A stretch of 64,000 bases of DNA from DMER01 sp003451645 (GCA_031976175.1 DALYLR010000010.1:30661-94660); one strand, 5' to 3'. Shown: positions 1 through 8,930, numbered from the stretch's first letter. The notes: generated by a model not told the origin, from the sequence alone. Program-made: numbers and translations.

Positions 1-332
1 TAAGCTTCTCGCCGCTCAGAATGCCCGACGATGACATATCCGGCGCCTGCGTCCTTCAGCATCTCAGCTGAAATATCCCCGGTATGCGCGCCCTGTGTTA
101 AGGGATGGCAATCCTGACCACCCAATTTCAACCTCGATCCGCGATTGATCTGCCTAAAGGGTGGAAGAAGAACTGCGGGCGGGCAGATCACGACCTCGCA
201 GTGCGGACGCTTTAAGCCTAACAAGCGCACCAATGTTCGCACCTCAGCGCTGGACCGGCGCGTCCCAAACATTTTCCAGTTGCCAACGACGAGTTTCGGC
301 GGCCTGCGAGCCGGGATGGCTGTTTCATTCAT
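1..332 (-). CDS. tpiA: Triosephosphate isomerase, N-terminal part (cut by window edge)
   Basis: This is the first 110 residues of triosephosphate isomerase, the glycolytic enzyme that interconverts dihydroxyacetone phosphate and glyceraldehyde 3-phosphate. Reading the minus strand from ATG at 332 gives VVGNWKMFG with the catalytic Lys at residue 20, then GGQDCH at 71-76, GAHTGDISAEML at 81-92 and VGHSERR at 102-108 with the catalytic His104. The frame runs open to position 1, where the window ends, so the C-terminal half with the catalytic Glu is not visible. It diverges from ppiD, with 169 bases between the two starts. Identity is secure from the motifs; the start is chosen because the residues before NWKM are short and no closer ATG exists. 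Confidence 0.95.
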   Translation of the reverse strand, partial: MNETAIPARRPPKLVVGNWKMFGTRRSSAEVRTLVRLLGLKRPHCEVVICPPAVLLPPFRQINRGSRLKLGGQDCHPLTQGAHTGDISAEMLKDAGAGYVIVGHSERREA

Positions 333-501
333 CGCGGATTTGTTTTTTCTCTTGGTCTTTAATTGAGGAGCAGGTGTTTAGTGCGCAATCCGTCTCTGAT
401 GCAATCGGCTTGCTCTCCTGGGCCGCGGATGGATATGTTGCGCCCATGCCACCCGGCCAGGCCCGGGAAAACCAGACCCTTCATGAGGCGCTAAGTCCGA
501 C
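333..501. promoter_or_regulatory. Divergent intergenic region tpiA / ppiD
   Basis: These 169 bases must hold the promoters of both tpiA and the ppiD-trp cluster. On the plus strand a weak sigma70-like pair can be drawn, TTGCTC at 410-415 and TATGTT at 434-439 with an 18-base spacer. It matches the consensus only in part. A GC-rich imperfect palindrome lies near 452-467. No LexA box and no riboswitch-like fold was seen. Confidence 0.3.
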
Positions 502-2397
502 ATGCTCGATTCCTTGCGTGATGCCACAAAGTCTTGGGTCGCGACTATTTTCATAGCCCTATTGGTAATGAGTTTCGCGGTTTGGGGAATCCAGGACTTC
601 CTGGGTGCCGCGCCGACAACCGATATTGCCAAAGTGGCCGGGACCCCTATCTCGCGGGAGCGCTTTGAGCGTCATTATCGCGACGAATTGCGCCGGATTG
701 AGCAGCGCACTGGCCAATCTATCGCCGACCGGCAAGCCCGGGAGCTTGGTCTAGACCGCCAAGCCCTGACCAATCTCATCGACCAAATCGCCATGGAGCG
801 CGTGGCAGTCGATCTGGGTCTAAACGTCTCTCAACGATCTGTGCTCGGTTATTTGAAATCCATTCCCAATGCGACCGATGCCACTGGCCGCATCAACACG
901 CAGTGGCTGCAATTTGTGCTGCAGGAAAGCCAGATGACGGAGGCGCAACTCCTAGACACCATTCGGGGCGGCCTCCTGCGTGACCAAGTAACGAACACTA
1001 TCTTAACGGGCCTCAATCTGCCAGACGGACTGGCCTCGGCGCTGAATTACGCGCGGCGTGAACGCCGCACAGTTGAATATCTCAAACTCGATCCCGCAAT
1101 CTTGGGGAACGTGCCTGATCTCGACGAGGCGGGCCTCAAGAAATACTATGCGGATAACGGCATCCGGTTTCGCAGGCCGGAATATCGCGCAGTCAGTTTG
1201 CTGGTGCTGTCGCCTACCGAACTTGCCAAGACCGCAACCGTCAGCGAGGACGAGATCAAACGGATTTATGAGGCCGCGAAAGCCACTTATGTGGTCCCAG
1301 AGGAGCGCAAATTCGAGCAAATTCGCTTCAAGGACGAGGCGGCTGCCCGCGACGGCGCTGAACGCCTTGCCCGTGGCGAGGACTTTGAGGCCGTGGCGTT
1401 GCTTCAAGGCATGAAGACCGGCGAGACCAAAATCGGTACGGCGAAGGCTGGCGATAGCACGATCCCTAGGCAAGCCTTCGAGACGGCGGTGAATGTGCCG
1501 ACGGCACCGATTAAGGGGCCTTTTGGCTGGATCATCCTGCGTGCCACGGAAATCACCCCGGGCAGCAGCAAGACGCTTGAGGATGTGCGTACAGAGATCA
1601 GAGACCGGCTTGCACAGGATCAGGCCAAGACAAGAATCATCGAGTTAACCCGCGAGATTGAAGAGGCGCTGGGCGCTGGCACGAGTCTCGAAGAGGCTGC
1701 GGGCAAAGCAAAGCTCACGCTGCGCTCAATTCCTGCGATCAATGCGCAGGGCAAAGGTCTCCAAGACGAGGTCATTGATGGACTGCCGCAAGACTCGGAA
1801 TTCCTGAGGCTCGTCCAAGAAGGTGAGACGGGCCGCGATAGCGAGTTTCTCTTCGCGAAAGACGGATCATATTATCTTTACCGCGTCGACAAAGTGATAC
1901 CTGCTTCGCAGCCGGCTCTCGAGGACATCAAGGACAAGGTTTTGCTGACATGGCGGCAAGAAACCTTGGCGGCCAAACTTCAGGAACGTGCGAATGAAAT
2001 TCTCGATCGGGCCAAAAAGGGTGAAAGCCTCAAGACGATCGGCGAGTCCATGGGGATCGCTCCTTTGATCAGCAATCCTCCACTGGCGCGCGGCGGGGAG
2101 ACGCCGGAGTTCTCGCGCTTGCTGACGCAGTCCGTGTTTGCCGCGAAGGCAGGCGGCATAGTGAGTGGTCCGGTCAGCTTTGGTCAGAGCGTCATTGTCG
2201 CCCAGGTCAAGGCGATCACAACCAATGAGGACCCGAGCGAGGCGCAAATTGCGCCTCTTTATACGCAACGCATTCGCCAAAGCGTTGCCGGCGACATCGC
2301 GGGCAGCTTCACGAACTGGGTCAGGACTGCGCATCCAGCAAGCATCTATGAGGATCGCATTCAGTCGTCAGGAAGTGGCGCTGCCGAAATTCGCTGA
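502..2397 (+). CDS. ppiD: PpiD/SurA-type periplasmic peptidyl-prolyl isomerase
   Basis: A 631-residue membrane-anchored folding chaperone of the PpiD type. The start MLDSLRDATKSWVAT is typical of alphaproteobacterial members. A single transmembrane helix follows at about residues 11-30 (SWVATIFIALLVMSFAVWGI), then a SurA_N-like helical region to about 240 and a parvulin-type PPIase region at about 255-355, with VVPEERKFEQIRF at its start. The long C-terminal part resembles the second chaperone lobe. It should help outer-membrane and secreted proteins fold at the periplasmic face. It starts the plus-strand cluster, and trpE begins 40 bases downstream, so read-through is likely. The parvulin domain of PpiD is often inactive; I cannot judge activity here. 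Confidence 0.88.
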   Translation: MLDSLRDATKSWVATIFIALLVMSFAVWGIQDFLGAAPTTDIAKVAGTPISRERFERHYRDELRRIEQRTGQSIADRQARELGLDRQALTNLIDQIAMERVAVDLGLNVSQRSVLGYLKSIPNATDATGRINTQWLQFVLQESQMTEAQLLDTIRGGLLRDQVTNTILTGLNLPDGLASALNYARRERRTVEYLKLDPAILGNVPDLDEAGLKKYYADNGIRFRRPEYRAVSLLVLSPTELAKTATVSEDEIKRIYEAAKATYVVPEERKFEQIRFKDEAAARDGAERLARGEDFEAVALLQGMKTGETKIGTAKAGDSTIPRQAFETAVNVPTAPIKGPFGWIILRATEITPGSSKTLEDVRTEIRDRLAQDQAKTRIIELTREIEEALGAGTSLEEAAGKAKLTLRSIPAINAQGKGLQDEVIDGLPQDSEFLRLVQEGETGRDSEFLFAKDGSYYLYRVDKVIPASQPALEDIKDKVLLTWRQETLAAKLQERANEILDRAKKGESLKTIGESMGIAPLISNPPLARGGETPEFSRLLTQSVFAAKAGGIVSGPVSFGQSVIVAQVKAITTNEDPSEAQIAPLYTQRIRQSVAGDIAGSFTNWVRTAHPASIYEDRIQSSGSGAAEIR

Positions 2398-2437
2398 CAG
2401 AGTCAGCATGATTCATCGAGCGTGAATTGGTTCAACC

Positions 2438-3952
2438 ATGACAAGCTGCTCACCGAGTGCCGCAGACTTCGCGCGAGCCTATGACGAAGGCCATGGGCAA
2501 ATCGTCTGGACACGCATTGTTGCCGATCTGGAGACGCCTGTCTCGGCTTGGTTGAAAATCGCCAGCGCCCGTCCCTATTCGCTCTTGCTTGAAAGCGTGC
2601 AAGGCGGGGAGGCGCGCGGCCGGTACTCCATAATTGGGCTCGATCCAGACTTTGCCTGGCGATGCCAGGAGGGGCACGCTCAGATCTGCCGCAATTTGGG
2701 CAGTGGTCAGGATCATTGGGAGCCCGTCACGGGTGATGCTCTCGCCTCGCTGCGGCAGGTTTTGGCCTCACTGCACATGGCCTTCCCGAGCGAGCTTCCG
2801 CCTATGGCGGCGGGACTTTTTGGCTATCTCAGTTATGACATGGTGCGCGGCATGGAGAGGCTGCCGCCTGCAAAGCCGGATCCGATCGGCTTGCATGACG
2901 CGTTCCTAATCCGCCCAGGGATTATCGCGATTTTCGATTCGGTCCGGGCAGACGTTACCCTTGCGGCCCCCGTTTGGCCGGAGAGTGGCATCCCGTCAGA
3001 AGCCGCCTATGCAAAGGCGCAAGACCGGATTGCCCGCATCATGAGCGCTTTCGGTGAACCCTTGCCTCACGGGCATCGGCGCCCTCAGCCGGAACCTGCC
3101 ACCGTCACGAGCAATACAAAGCACGCGGACTATCTGCGCGCAGTTGAACGCGCAAGGGAGTACATTGCGGCAGGTGACGCCTTTCAGATCGTGCCAAGCC
3201 AGCGCTTTCAACGGCCATTCACCCTACCCAGCTTTTCGCTCTACCGCAGTTTGCGCCGCCTCAACCCCTCACCGTTCCTGTATTTTTTGCGCTTCCCTGA
3301 AGCTGACATTGTGGGATCCAGTCCGGAGATCCTGGTCCGCTTGCGAGACGGAGTGGTCACCATCAGGCCGATCGCCGGAACAGCGCCCAGAGGGGCGACG
3401 CCCGCCGACGACGAGGCGCGCGCGGCCAACCTCATCGCTGACCCAAAGGAGCGGGCTGAACATCTGATGCTCCTCGATCTGGGCCGGAATGATGTGGGCC
3501 GCGTGGCGGTCCCCGGCACTGTCAAGGTCACGCAAAGTTTCGCCATCGAACGCTATAGCCACGTGATGCATATTGTTTCCAATGTTGAGGGCACTCTGCG
3601 GGACGGGCTCAGCGCAATTGATGCCCTGGTTGCAGGATTCCCAGCGGGCACGCTGAGCGGCGCTCCCAAGGTCCGCGCCATGGAAATCATCAATGAATTG
3701 GAACCAGAAAAGCGCGGGCTCTATGGCGGTGCTATTGGTTATTTCTCTGCCAACGGATCAATGGATACCTGTATCGTTCTCAGGACTGCGATTATCCGCG
3801 ATGGCATGATGTATGTACAGGCCGGCGGCGGCGTGGTGGCCGACAGCGATCCAGAGGCGGAATATCAGGAGACCGTGAACAAGGCGAAAGCTCTGTTCAA
3901 GGCGGCGGAAGATGCTGCAATCTTTGCCTGCGAAGGAAATGCGCCACTTTGA
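2438..3952 (+). CDS. trpE: Anthranilate synthase component I
   Basis: TrpE, 504 residues, converts chorismate to anthranilate using ammonia supplied by TrpG, the first committed step of tryptophan synthesis. The N-terminal part carries the LLES segment (about residues 50-53), the usual tryptophan feedback site. The chorismate-binding domain fills the C-terminal half, with DAFQIVPSQR, PSPFLYFLRF, the GSSPEILVR segment, IAGTAPRG and GAPKVRAMEIINELE. It stands separately from trpG, not fused as in many Rhizobiales. The gap to ppiD is only 40 bases, and I see no leader peptide with tandem Trp codons, so classical attenuation at this point is unlikely. Length is normal for the family. Confidence 0.96.
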   Translation: MTSCSPSAADFARAYDEGHGQIVWTRIVADLETPVSAWLKIASARPYSLLLESVQGGEARGRYSIIGLDPDFAWRCQEGHAQICRNLGSGQDHWEPVTGDALASLRQVLASLHMAFPSELPPMAAGLFGYLSYDMVRGMERLPPAKPDPIGLHDAFLIRPGIIAIFDSVRADVTLAAPVWPESGIPSEAAYAKAQDRIARIMSAFGEPLPHGHRRPQPEPATVTSNTKHADYLRAVERAREYIAAGDAFQIVPSQRFQRPFTLPSFSLYRSLRRLNPSPFLYFLRFPEADIVGSSPEILVRLRDGVVTIRPIAGTAPRGATPADDEARAANLIADPKERAEHLMLLDLGRNDVGRVAVPGTVKVTQSFAIERYSHVMHIVSNVEGTLRDGLSAIDALVAGFPAGTLSGAPKVRAMEIINELEPEKRGLYGGAIGYFSANGSMDTCIVLRTAIIRDGMMYVQAGGGVVADSDPEAEYQETVNKAKALFKAAEDAAIFACEGNAPL

Positions 3953-3984
3953 CATCGGCTGCCTAGGACGCCCACACCCATCAA

Positions 3985-4560
3985 ATGATAATCCTGATCG
4001 ACAATTATGACAGCTTCACGTGGAACCTGGTTCACTATCTGGGTGAGCTGGGCCAGGACGTCCGTGTGCATCGCAATGACCAGATTGGCGTCGGCGAGGT
4101 CCTGGCGGCCGAGCCTCGGGCAATTGTGATCTCCCCCGGTCCCTGCGATCCGGATCGCGCCGGAATTTGTCTCGACCTTATTGCGGCCTGCGCGGCGGCA
4201 GTTCCGCTTCTAGGAGTGTGCCTCGGTCATCAGGCAATAGGACAGGCCTTTGGCGGCCGTGTCGTGCGCGCCCCGCAGCCAATGCACGGAAAAGTCTCGG
4301 CCATCCGCCATGATGGCGAGGGCGTCTTTGCTGGATTGCCGGACGGGTTTCAGACAACCCGGTATCACAGCCTTGCCGTCGAGCGGGAGAGCCTGCCGCC
4401 GGTACTGCGTGTCACCGCGCATTCGGATGACGGCGTGATCATGGGGTTTCAGCATACGCAGCACAGGGTGCACGGCGTACAATTTCATCCTGAGAGCATC
4501 GCGACACAGCATGGCCATCGCTTGCTCCGCAATTTCCTCGACCTCGCAGGCATACCATGA
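3985..4560 (+). CDS. trpG: Anthranilate synthase glutamine amidotransferase component
   Basis: TrpG, 191 residues, is the class I glutamine amidotransferase that hydrolyses glutamine and passes ammonia to TrpE. The N-terminus IILIDNYDSFTWNLV is typical. The nucleophile Cys79 lies in LLGVCLGHQAIG, and the His168 and Glu170 partners lie in VQFHPES. The gene begins 33 bases after trpE and its last four bases overlap the trpD start (ATGA), so the two are translationally coupled. A PabA role in folate synthesis is possible as a second function, since many bacteria share this subunit; nothing here decides that. Confidence 0.96.
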   Translation: MIILIDNYDSFTWNLVHYLGELGQDVRVHRNDQIGVGEVLAAEPRAIVISPGPCDPDRAGICLDLIAACAAAVPLLGVCLGHQAIGQAFGGRVVRAPQPMHGKVSAIRHDGEGVFAGLPDGFQTTRYHSLAVERESLPPVLRVTAHSDDGVIMGFQHTQHRVHGVQFHPESIATQHGHRLLRNFLDLAGIP

Positions 4561-5591
4561 GCGGCGTGTTGAAACCATTGCTGCCGGGCCTGGTCGATAA
4601 GCGTCCTTTGTTGGCGGCAGAGGCCGCTGAAGCGTTTGAGGCTATTATGGATGGCCGCGAAGAGGCGGCAGCAGTTGCGGCCTTTCTTGTCGCTCTGCGG
4701 ATGCGCGGCGAGACTGTCGAGGAGATCACGGCCGCCGCCCAAGCCATGCGCGCACGCGCGATCCCGGTCCGGGCGCCCATCGATGCTGTCGATATGTGCG
4801 GGACTGGCGGCGACGCGCGAGGCACCTTCAACATTTCCACCTGTGCAAGCTTCGTCGTGGCGGCATTGGGCGTGGCGGTGGCCAAGCACGGCAATCGGGC
4901 GGTGACCTCGCGAAGCGGCGCGGCTGATGTTCTGGCTGCTCTCGGGGTACGGCTTGATTTAGGCCCTGAGGCTTTGGCGCGATGTCTTGACGAGGTTGGC
5001 ATCGCGTTTCTGTTCGCGCCCAATCATCATCCTGCGATGCGGCATGTGGCGCCAATTCGGGCGGCGCTCGGCATACGGACCATCTTCAACGTTCTGGGGC
5101 CATTGACCTCCCCGGCAGGTGTCCGTCATCAGCTTCTCGGCGTTTACGGCCATGATCGCGTGGTTCCATTGGCGCAGGTGCTCAAGGCCCTTGGTTGCGA
5201 TCGCGCGCTGGTGGTTCATGGCGCAGACGGCTTGGACGAGATCACCACGACCGGCGTGACCCATGCCGCCCTGCTCAACCGCGGTGATATCAAGAGCCTT
5301 GAGATCTCGGTTGAGGAGCTGGGGCTTACTCGCGCACACCCATCGGACTTGGTGGGCGGCTCGGCCGACGAAAACGCGCAGACTTTGCGGGCCATCTTGA
5401 ACGGACAGCCAGGACCACTGCGTGACATTGTCTGTGCCAATGCGGCTGGCGCCCTGTTTGCTTCGGGGCGGACGGCTTCTCTTGCCCAAGGTGTGGCACT
5501 CGCCCAAACGGCCATTGATGACGGACGTGCTATCGGCAAGCTTGATGCGTTGATTGCGCTCAGTCAATCTTTGGCACCGGGTAGGCCATGA
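4557..5591 (+). CDS. trpD: Anthranilate phosphoribosyltransferase
   Basis: TrpD, 344 residues, joins anthranilate to phosphoribosyl pyrophosphate to make N-(5-phosphoribosyl)anthranilate. The PRPP-binding loop CGTGGD is at 81-86, NISTCASFVVAA follows, and KHGNRAVTSRSGAADVLAALG spans about 110-130. A helical N-terminal domain precedes the nucleoside phosphorylase-like fold. It starts within the trpG stop (ATGA) and ends within the trpC start (ATGA again), the tight packing expected of a translated-coupled operon. Length is normal. Confidence 0.96.
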   Translation: MSGVLKPLLPGLVDKRPLLAAEAAEAFEAIMDGREEAAAVAAFLVALRMRGETVEEITAAAQAMRARAIPVRAPIDAVDMCGTGGDARGTFNISTCASFVVAALGVAVAKHGNRAVTSRSGAADVLAALGVRLDLGPEALARCLDEVGIAFLFAPNHHPAMRHVAPIRAALGIRTIFNVLGPLTSPAGVRHQLLGVYGHDRVVPLAQVLKALGCDRALVVHGADGLDEITTTGVTHAALLNRGDIKSLEISVEELGLTRAHPSDLVGGSADENAQTLRAILNGQPGPLRDIVCANAAGALFASGRTASLAQGVALAQTAIDDGRAIGKLDALIALSQSLAPGRP

Positions 5592-6379
5592 CAATTCTGG
5601 ATCAGATCACCCGGTACAAGCGGGCCGAAATTGCGTCAGCAAAGGCGGCGCGCGCTTACTGCGACGTGTCGCATGCCGCTGCCACGGCTCAGCCGGTGCG
5701 TCCCTTCGCAGGGTCACTGCGTGCGAAGCGAGCGGTATCAGGCAAGCCGGCCCTTATCGCCGAGATCAAGAAGGCCTCCCCCTCCAAAGGCTTGATCCGC
5801 GCGGATTTCGATCCGCCAACATTGGCCAAGGCGTATGAAAGTGCTGGCGCCGCGTGCTTGTCCATTCTAACCGATGGGCCATCATTTCAGGGTTCGGCCG
5901 AGGACCTGGTGCGCGCACGGGCGGCGGTCTCACTCCCGGTTTTGCGCAAGGATTTCATGTTTGAGCCCTATCAGGTCGCGGAAGCCCGTGCCATGGGTGC
6001 GGACTGCATCTTGATCATCATGGCAGCTGTCAGCGACACAGAGGCTGCGGGCTTGTCAGCGGAGGCCCGACGCTGGGGAATGGATGTTCTGATCGAGGTC
6101 CATAACGAGCGCGAACTTGACCGTGCTAGCCTCATTTCCGGAGCAATGATCGGCGTCAACAATAGGGACTTGCACAGTTTTGAAACATCGCTCTCAACGA
6201 GCGAACGGTTGATCCCACACATCCCGACCGAACGCTTGGCCGTTGCCGAAAGTGGCATTGCCTCGCCGGCTGACGTTCACCGGCTATCCGCTGTTGGCGC
6301 ACAAGCAATTCTGGTCGGAGAGAGCCTGATGCGGAAGTCAGATGTGGAGGCGGCGACGCGCGCGCTGTTAAGCCATTGA
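5588..6379 (+). CDS. trpC: Indole-3-glycerol phosphate synthase
   Basis: TrpC, 263 residues, closes the ring of the phosphoribosylanthranilate product to form indole-3-glycerol phosphate. The TIM-barrel motif IAEIKKASPSKG is at 57-68 with the substrate-binding and catalytic lysines, followed by VLRKDFMFEPYQV, IGVNNRDL and AESGI. There is no fused TrpF domain, unlike the enterobacterial protein. trpF, trpB and trpA are not in this window, so the pathway is split across at least two loci. The four-base overlap with moaC suggests that the molybdenum cofactor genes are read from the same message. Confidence 0.96.
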   Translation: MTILDQITRYKRAEIASAKAARAYCDVSHAAATAQPVRPFAGSLRAKRAVSGKPALIAEIKKASPSKGLIRADFDPPTLAKAYESAGAACLSILTDGPSFQGSAEDLVRARAAVSLPVLRKDFMFEPYQVAEARAMGADCILIIMAAVSDTEAAGLSAEARRWGMDVLIEVHNERELDRASLISGAMIGVNNRDLHSFETSLSTSERLIPHIPTERLAVAESGIASPADVHRLSAVGAQAILVGESLMRKSDVEAATRALLSH

Positions 6380-6867
6380 CCACAGACCCTGCAGGCGGTC
6401 TCAGCCATGTGGATGCACAAGGGGCAGCGCGCATGGTGGATGTGGGCGGCAAGGACATCACACAGCGCATGGCCCGCGCGGAAGCGCGTATCAGCTTGCG
6501 GCCTGAAACCCTTGCCCTCATTCTGTCAGGCGGGGTGCCCAAGGGCGATGTTTTGGCCGTAGCCAGGGTTGCCGGGATCATAGCCGCGAAGCGCACGCAT
6601 GACCTGATCCCCCTTTGTCACGCCTTGCCAATCAGCGGTGTTACAGTCGATTTCGTGCCGGATGATCAGCAAGGGCAACTCGGCATCACCGCCACCGTGA
6701 CTGTTTCGGGCCGCACTGGCGTTGAGATGGAAGCACTAACAGCGGTAAGCGTCGCAGCCCTCACTGTCTACGACATGGTCAAAGCGGTGGACCGCGGCGC
6801 TGTGATCCAAACCATACGGTTATTGAGCAAGACCGGCGGCAAGAGCGGTGACTATTCTGTGGACTGA
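6376..6867 (+). CDS. moaC: Cyclic pyranopterin monophosphate synthase
   Basis: MoaC, 163 residues, acts with MoaA to turn GTP into cyclic pyranopterin monophosphate, the first stage of molybdenum cofactor synthesis. Recognisable blocks are MVDVGGKDITQR, the PLCHALPISGV substrate segment, GVEMEALTAVSVAALTVYDM and the C-terminal KTGGKSGDY. The start is TTG at 6376, overlapping the trpC stop as TTGA; no in-frame ATG lies ahead of the conserved LSHVD block, so the TTG is needed. The non-AUG start may lower translation. trpCD-moaC-moeA-lexA order recurs in alphaproteobacteria. Confidence 0.95.
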   Translation: MTTDPAGGLSHVDAQGAARMVDVGGKDITQRMARAEARISLRPETLALILSGGVPKGDVLAVARVAGIIAAKRTHDLIPLCHALPISGVTVDFVPDDQQGQLGITATVTVSGRTGVEMEALTAVSVAALTVYDMVKAVDRGAVIQTIRLLSKTGGKSGDYSVD

Positions 6868-6910
6868 TTGAACTTATGCACCGTTGTCCCAATACCTTTT
6901 AAGAGCGCTC

Positions 6911-8107
6911 ATGCCCCCTCTTATGCCCGTAGCTGAAGCTCGCGAACGCATCCTGGAGGGTTTCACGCTCGGTCCCGTCGAGAATGTTCCGCTCGCCCGC
7001 GGTCTTGGACGTTCCCTGGCCCGGCCGGTCTCCGCCAAACGCAGCCAGCCTCCTGCCGATGTGTCTGCCATGGATGGTTACGCGGTTCGCAGCGCGGATC
7101 TCGGCGTTCTGCCAAAGGCGTTGCGCGTAATTGACGAAATCGCGGCGGGACAAAGCGCTTCCATTGTTCTTGGTCAATACGAGGCTGTCCGCATTTTCAC
7201 AGGCGCCCTGATGCCGGCGGGCGCCGATATGGTCGCCCTGCAAGAAAACGCAACGCGCATCGGCAGCGAAGTTGTCATTGAGCGCGGCGAAGTCTCCATA
7301 GGGAAACATGTCCGTAAAGCGGGTGGCGATTTCAAGGCCGGCGACGTGACCCTGAGCGAGGGACTATGTCTCAGTGCCCGCGACATTGCGCTTCTATCTG
7401 CGATGAACCATGCCAATGTCGAGGTTGTTCGCAAACCCCGCATTGGCGTGCTCGCGACAGGCGATGAACTGGTGCGGCCAGGTGGCATTCTCGGTCCGGC
7501 GCAAATTGTGGCGGCGTCTCTCGACGGGCTTCTCGCTCAGATCGAGGCATGGGGCAGCGAGGCCATTGATCTTGGTATCGCACCGGACAATCGAGCCGCC
7601 ATTCTGGCGGCTGCCGTCCGCGATGATCTCGACGCACTTGTGACCCTTGGAGGAGCCTCGGTTGGCGACCATGACCTCGTCAAACAGGCCCTCAGTGAAG
7701 GGGGACTGGACGTTGGCTTTTGGAAGATCGCCATGCGGCCTGGTAAGCCGCTCATCTCTGGTACCTTTCGGGGCCGGCCGTTCCTCGGCCTGCCAGGCAA
7801 TCCAGTCTCGGCGATGATTTGTGCCCTCTTGTTTTTGAAGCCCGCAATATTCAAGGCCTTGGGCCGATGCGGACCGGTCTGGACCTTCGGGCAGCGGCCC
7901 TTGGCTGTCGCATTGCCACCCAACGATGAGCGGGAAGATTATCTAAGGGCGCGCCTGGTCGAGGGTTTGGTCGTGCCTCATCCGGTCCAAGATTCAGGTC
8001 AACTCTTGCCACTTGCTCTGGCCGATGTCCTGGCCCTGCGCCCGCCGCGCGACCCGGCCAAGGCCGCTGGCTCACTGATTGATGTAATTTTCTTGGATCG
8101 GGATTGA
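6911..8107 (+). CDS. moeA: Molybdopterin molybdenumtransferase
   Basis: MoeA, 398 residues from ATG 6911, inserts molybdate into adenylylated molybdopterin to give the active cofactor. Family blocks include MDGYAVRSADL near residue 55, the FTGALMPAGADMVALQE segment, VLATGDEL, LGGASVGDHDLVKQAL in the MoCF-binding domain and PGNPVSAMI. A TTG at 6884 would add nine residues; ATG 6911 is preferred because the family usually begins just before the PVAEARERIL helix. It follows moaC after 43 bases and shares its likely message. Confidence 0.94.
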   Translation: MPPLMPVAEARERILEGFTLGPVENVPLARGLGRSLARPVSAKRSQPPADVSAMDGYAVRSADLGVLPKALRVIDEIAAGQSASIVLGQYEAVRIFTGALMPAGADMVALQENATRIGSEVVIERGEVSIGKHVRKAGGDFKAGDVTLSEGLCLSARDIALLSAMNHANVEVVRKPRIGVLATGDELVRPGGILGPAQIVAASLDGLLAQIEAWGSEAIDLGIAPDNRAAILAAAVRDDLDALVTLGGASVGDHDLVKQALSEGGLDVGFWKIAMRPGKPLISGTFRGRPFLGLPGNPVSAMICALLFLKPAIFKALGRCGPVWTFGQRPLAVALPPNDEREDYLRARLVEGLVVPHPVQDSGQLLPLALADVLALRPPRDPAKAAGSLIDVIFLDRD

Positions 8108-8115
8108 GAAGCCAG

Positions 8116-8145
8116 TTGACGGCGGCTCTGGAACTAAAATAGAAC
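8116..8145 (+). promoter_or_regulatory. lexA promoter with LexA (SOS) box
   Basis: A perfect direct-repeat LexA box, GAAC-TAAAATA-GAAC, lies at 8131-8145. It is the reverse complement of the alphaproteobacterial consensus GTTC-N7-GTTC. It sits 41 bases before the lexA ATG and overlaps a plausible -10 (TAGAAC, 8140-8145) that is 18 bases from a TTGACG -35 at 8116-8121. LexA bound here would block polymerase and repress its own gene, the usual SOS feedback. The box is seen directly; the promoter hexamers are inferred. Confidence 0.85.
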
Positions 8146-8186
8146 ACCGTCGTTGTTGATTTGTTCTGAATTTGGGTTTCCCGATC

Positions 8187-8930
8187 ATGCTCACGCACAA
8201 GCAGCGCGAATTGTTGATGTTCATCCATGAGCGCCTGCGAGAGGCGGGTGTTCCGCCATCATTTGACGAAATGAAGGAGGCGCTCGATTTGCGATCCAAA
8301 TCCGGGATCCATCGATTGATTACAGCTCTGGAGGAGCGCGGATTTTTAAAGCGCCTGCCGCACCGCGCACGCGCGCTTGAGGTTGTGAAGTTGCCGGAGA
8401 ACGTGATGGCGCCGCCCAGCAGGCCGCGCAGCGTGAGCACAAGCACCCCCAACCGGCCTTCATTGGGCGTCGTTGCGCCTGCACATCGTGCAAGTGTGAG
8501 CAATGCAAGCCCCTCGCGTGCCGCAGTTGGTTCAGCATCATCCCGCAGGACTCGCGATGTTCCGGTTCTAGGCAGGATTGCGGCCGGTACCCCAATCGAG
8601 GCCCTTCAGCATGCGCAAGATAGCGTCACGTTGCCCGAAGGTCTTGCGGGAACGGGGGAACTGTTTGCGCTCGAGGTAACTGGCGATTCGATGATCCACG
8701 CGGGCATTCTCGATGGCGATACGGTAGTGATCCATCGCACACCTGATGCGGCCTCCGGCGACATCGTTGTGGCACTGATCGACAATCAAGAGGCGACACT
8801 TAAGCGGTTGCGCAAACGAGGCGATTCCGTGGCTCTTGAGGCCGCTAATCCAGCTTACGAGACGCGGATTTTCGGCCCCGACAGGGTCAAGGTGCAAGGG
8901 CGGCTTGTGGCGCTTCTGCGCCGGTATTGA
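8187..8930 (+). CDS. lexA: LexA repressor
   Basis: LexA, 247 residues, is the SOS repressor that cleaves itself when RecA is active on single-stranded DNA. A winged-helix DNA-binding domain spans about 1-68 (LTHKQRELLMFIHERL, GVPPSFDEM, SKSGIHRLI). A long Ser/Ala/Arg-rich linker follows to about 124. The cleavage site Ala133-Gly134 lies in GRIAAGTP, and the catalytic dyad is Ser168 in GDSMI and Lys206 in TLKRL. ATG 8187 is chosen over an upstream TTG at 8172 because MLTHKQ aligns with family starts. Its last 44 bases overlap the end of comEC on the other strand. Confidence 0.96.
   Translation: MLTHKQRELLMFIHERLREAGVPPSFDEMKEALDLRSKSGIHRLITALEERGFLKRLPHRARALEVVKLPENVMAPPSRPRSVSTSTPNRPSLGVVAPAHRASVSNASPSRAAVGSASSRRTRDVPVLGRIAAGTPIEALQHAQDSVTLPEGLAGTGELFALEVTGDSMIHAGILDGDTVVIHRTPDAASGDIVVALIDNQEATLKRLRKRGDSVALEAANPAYETRIFGPDRVKVQGRLVALLRRY

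Noticed and set aside
145..366. Small plus-strand frame overlapping the tpiA start
   Set aside because: It lies antisense to tpiA, whose NWKM and GHSERR motifs are clear on the other strand.
2398..2437. trp attenuator or leader peptide before trpE
   Set aside because: Only 40 bases separate ppiD and trpE and no Trp-codon run or terminator hairpin is visible.
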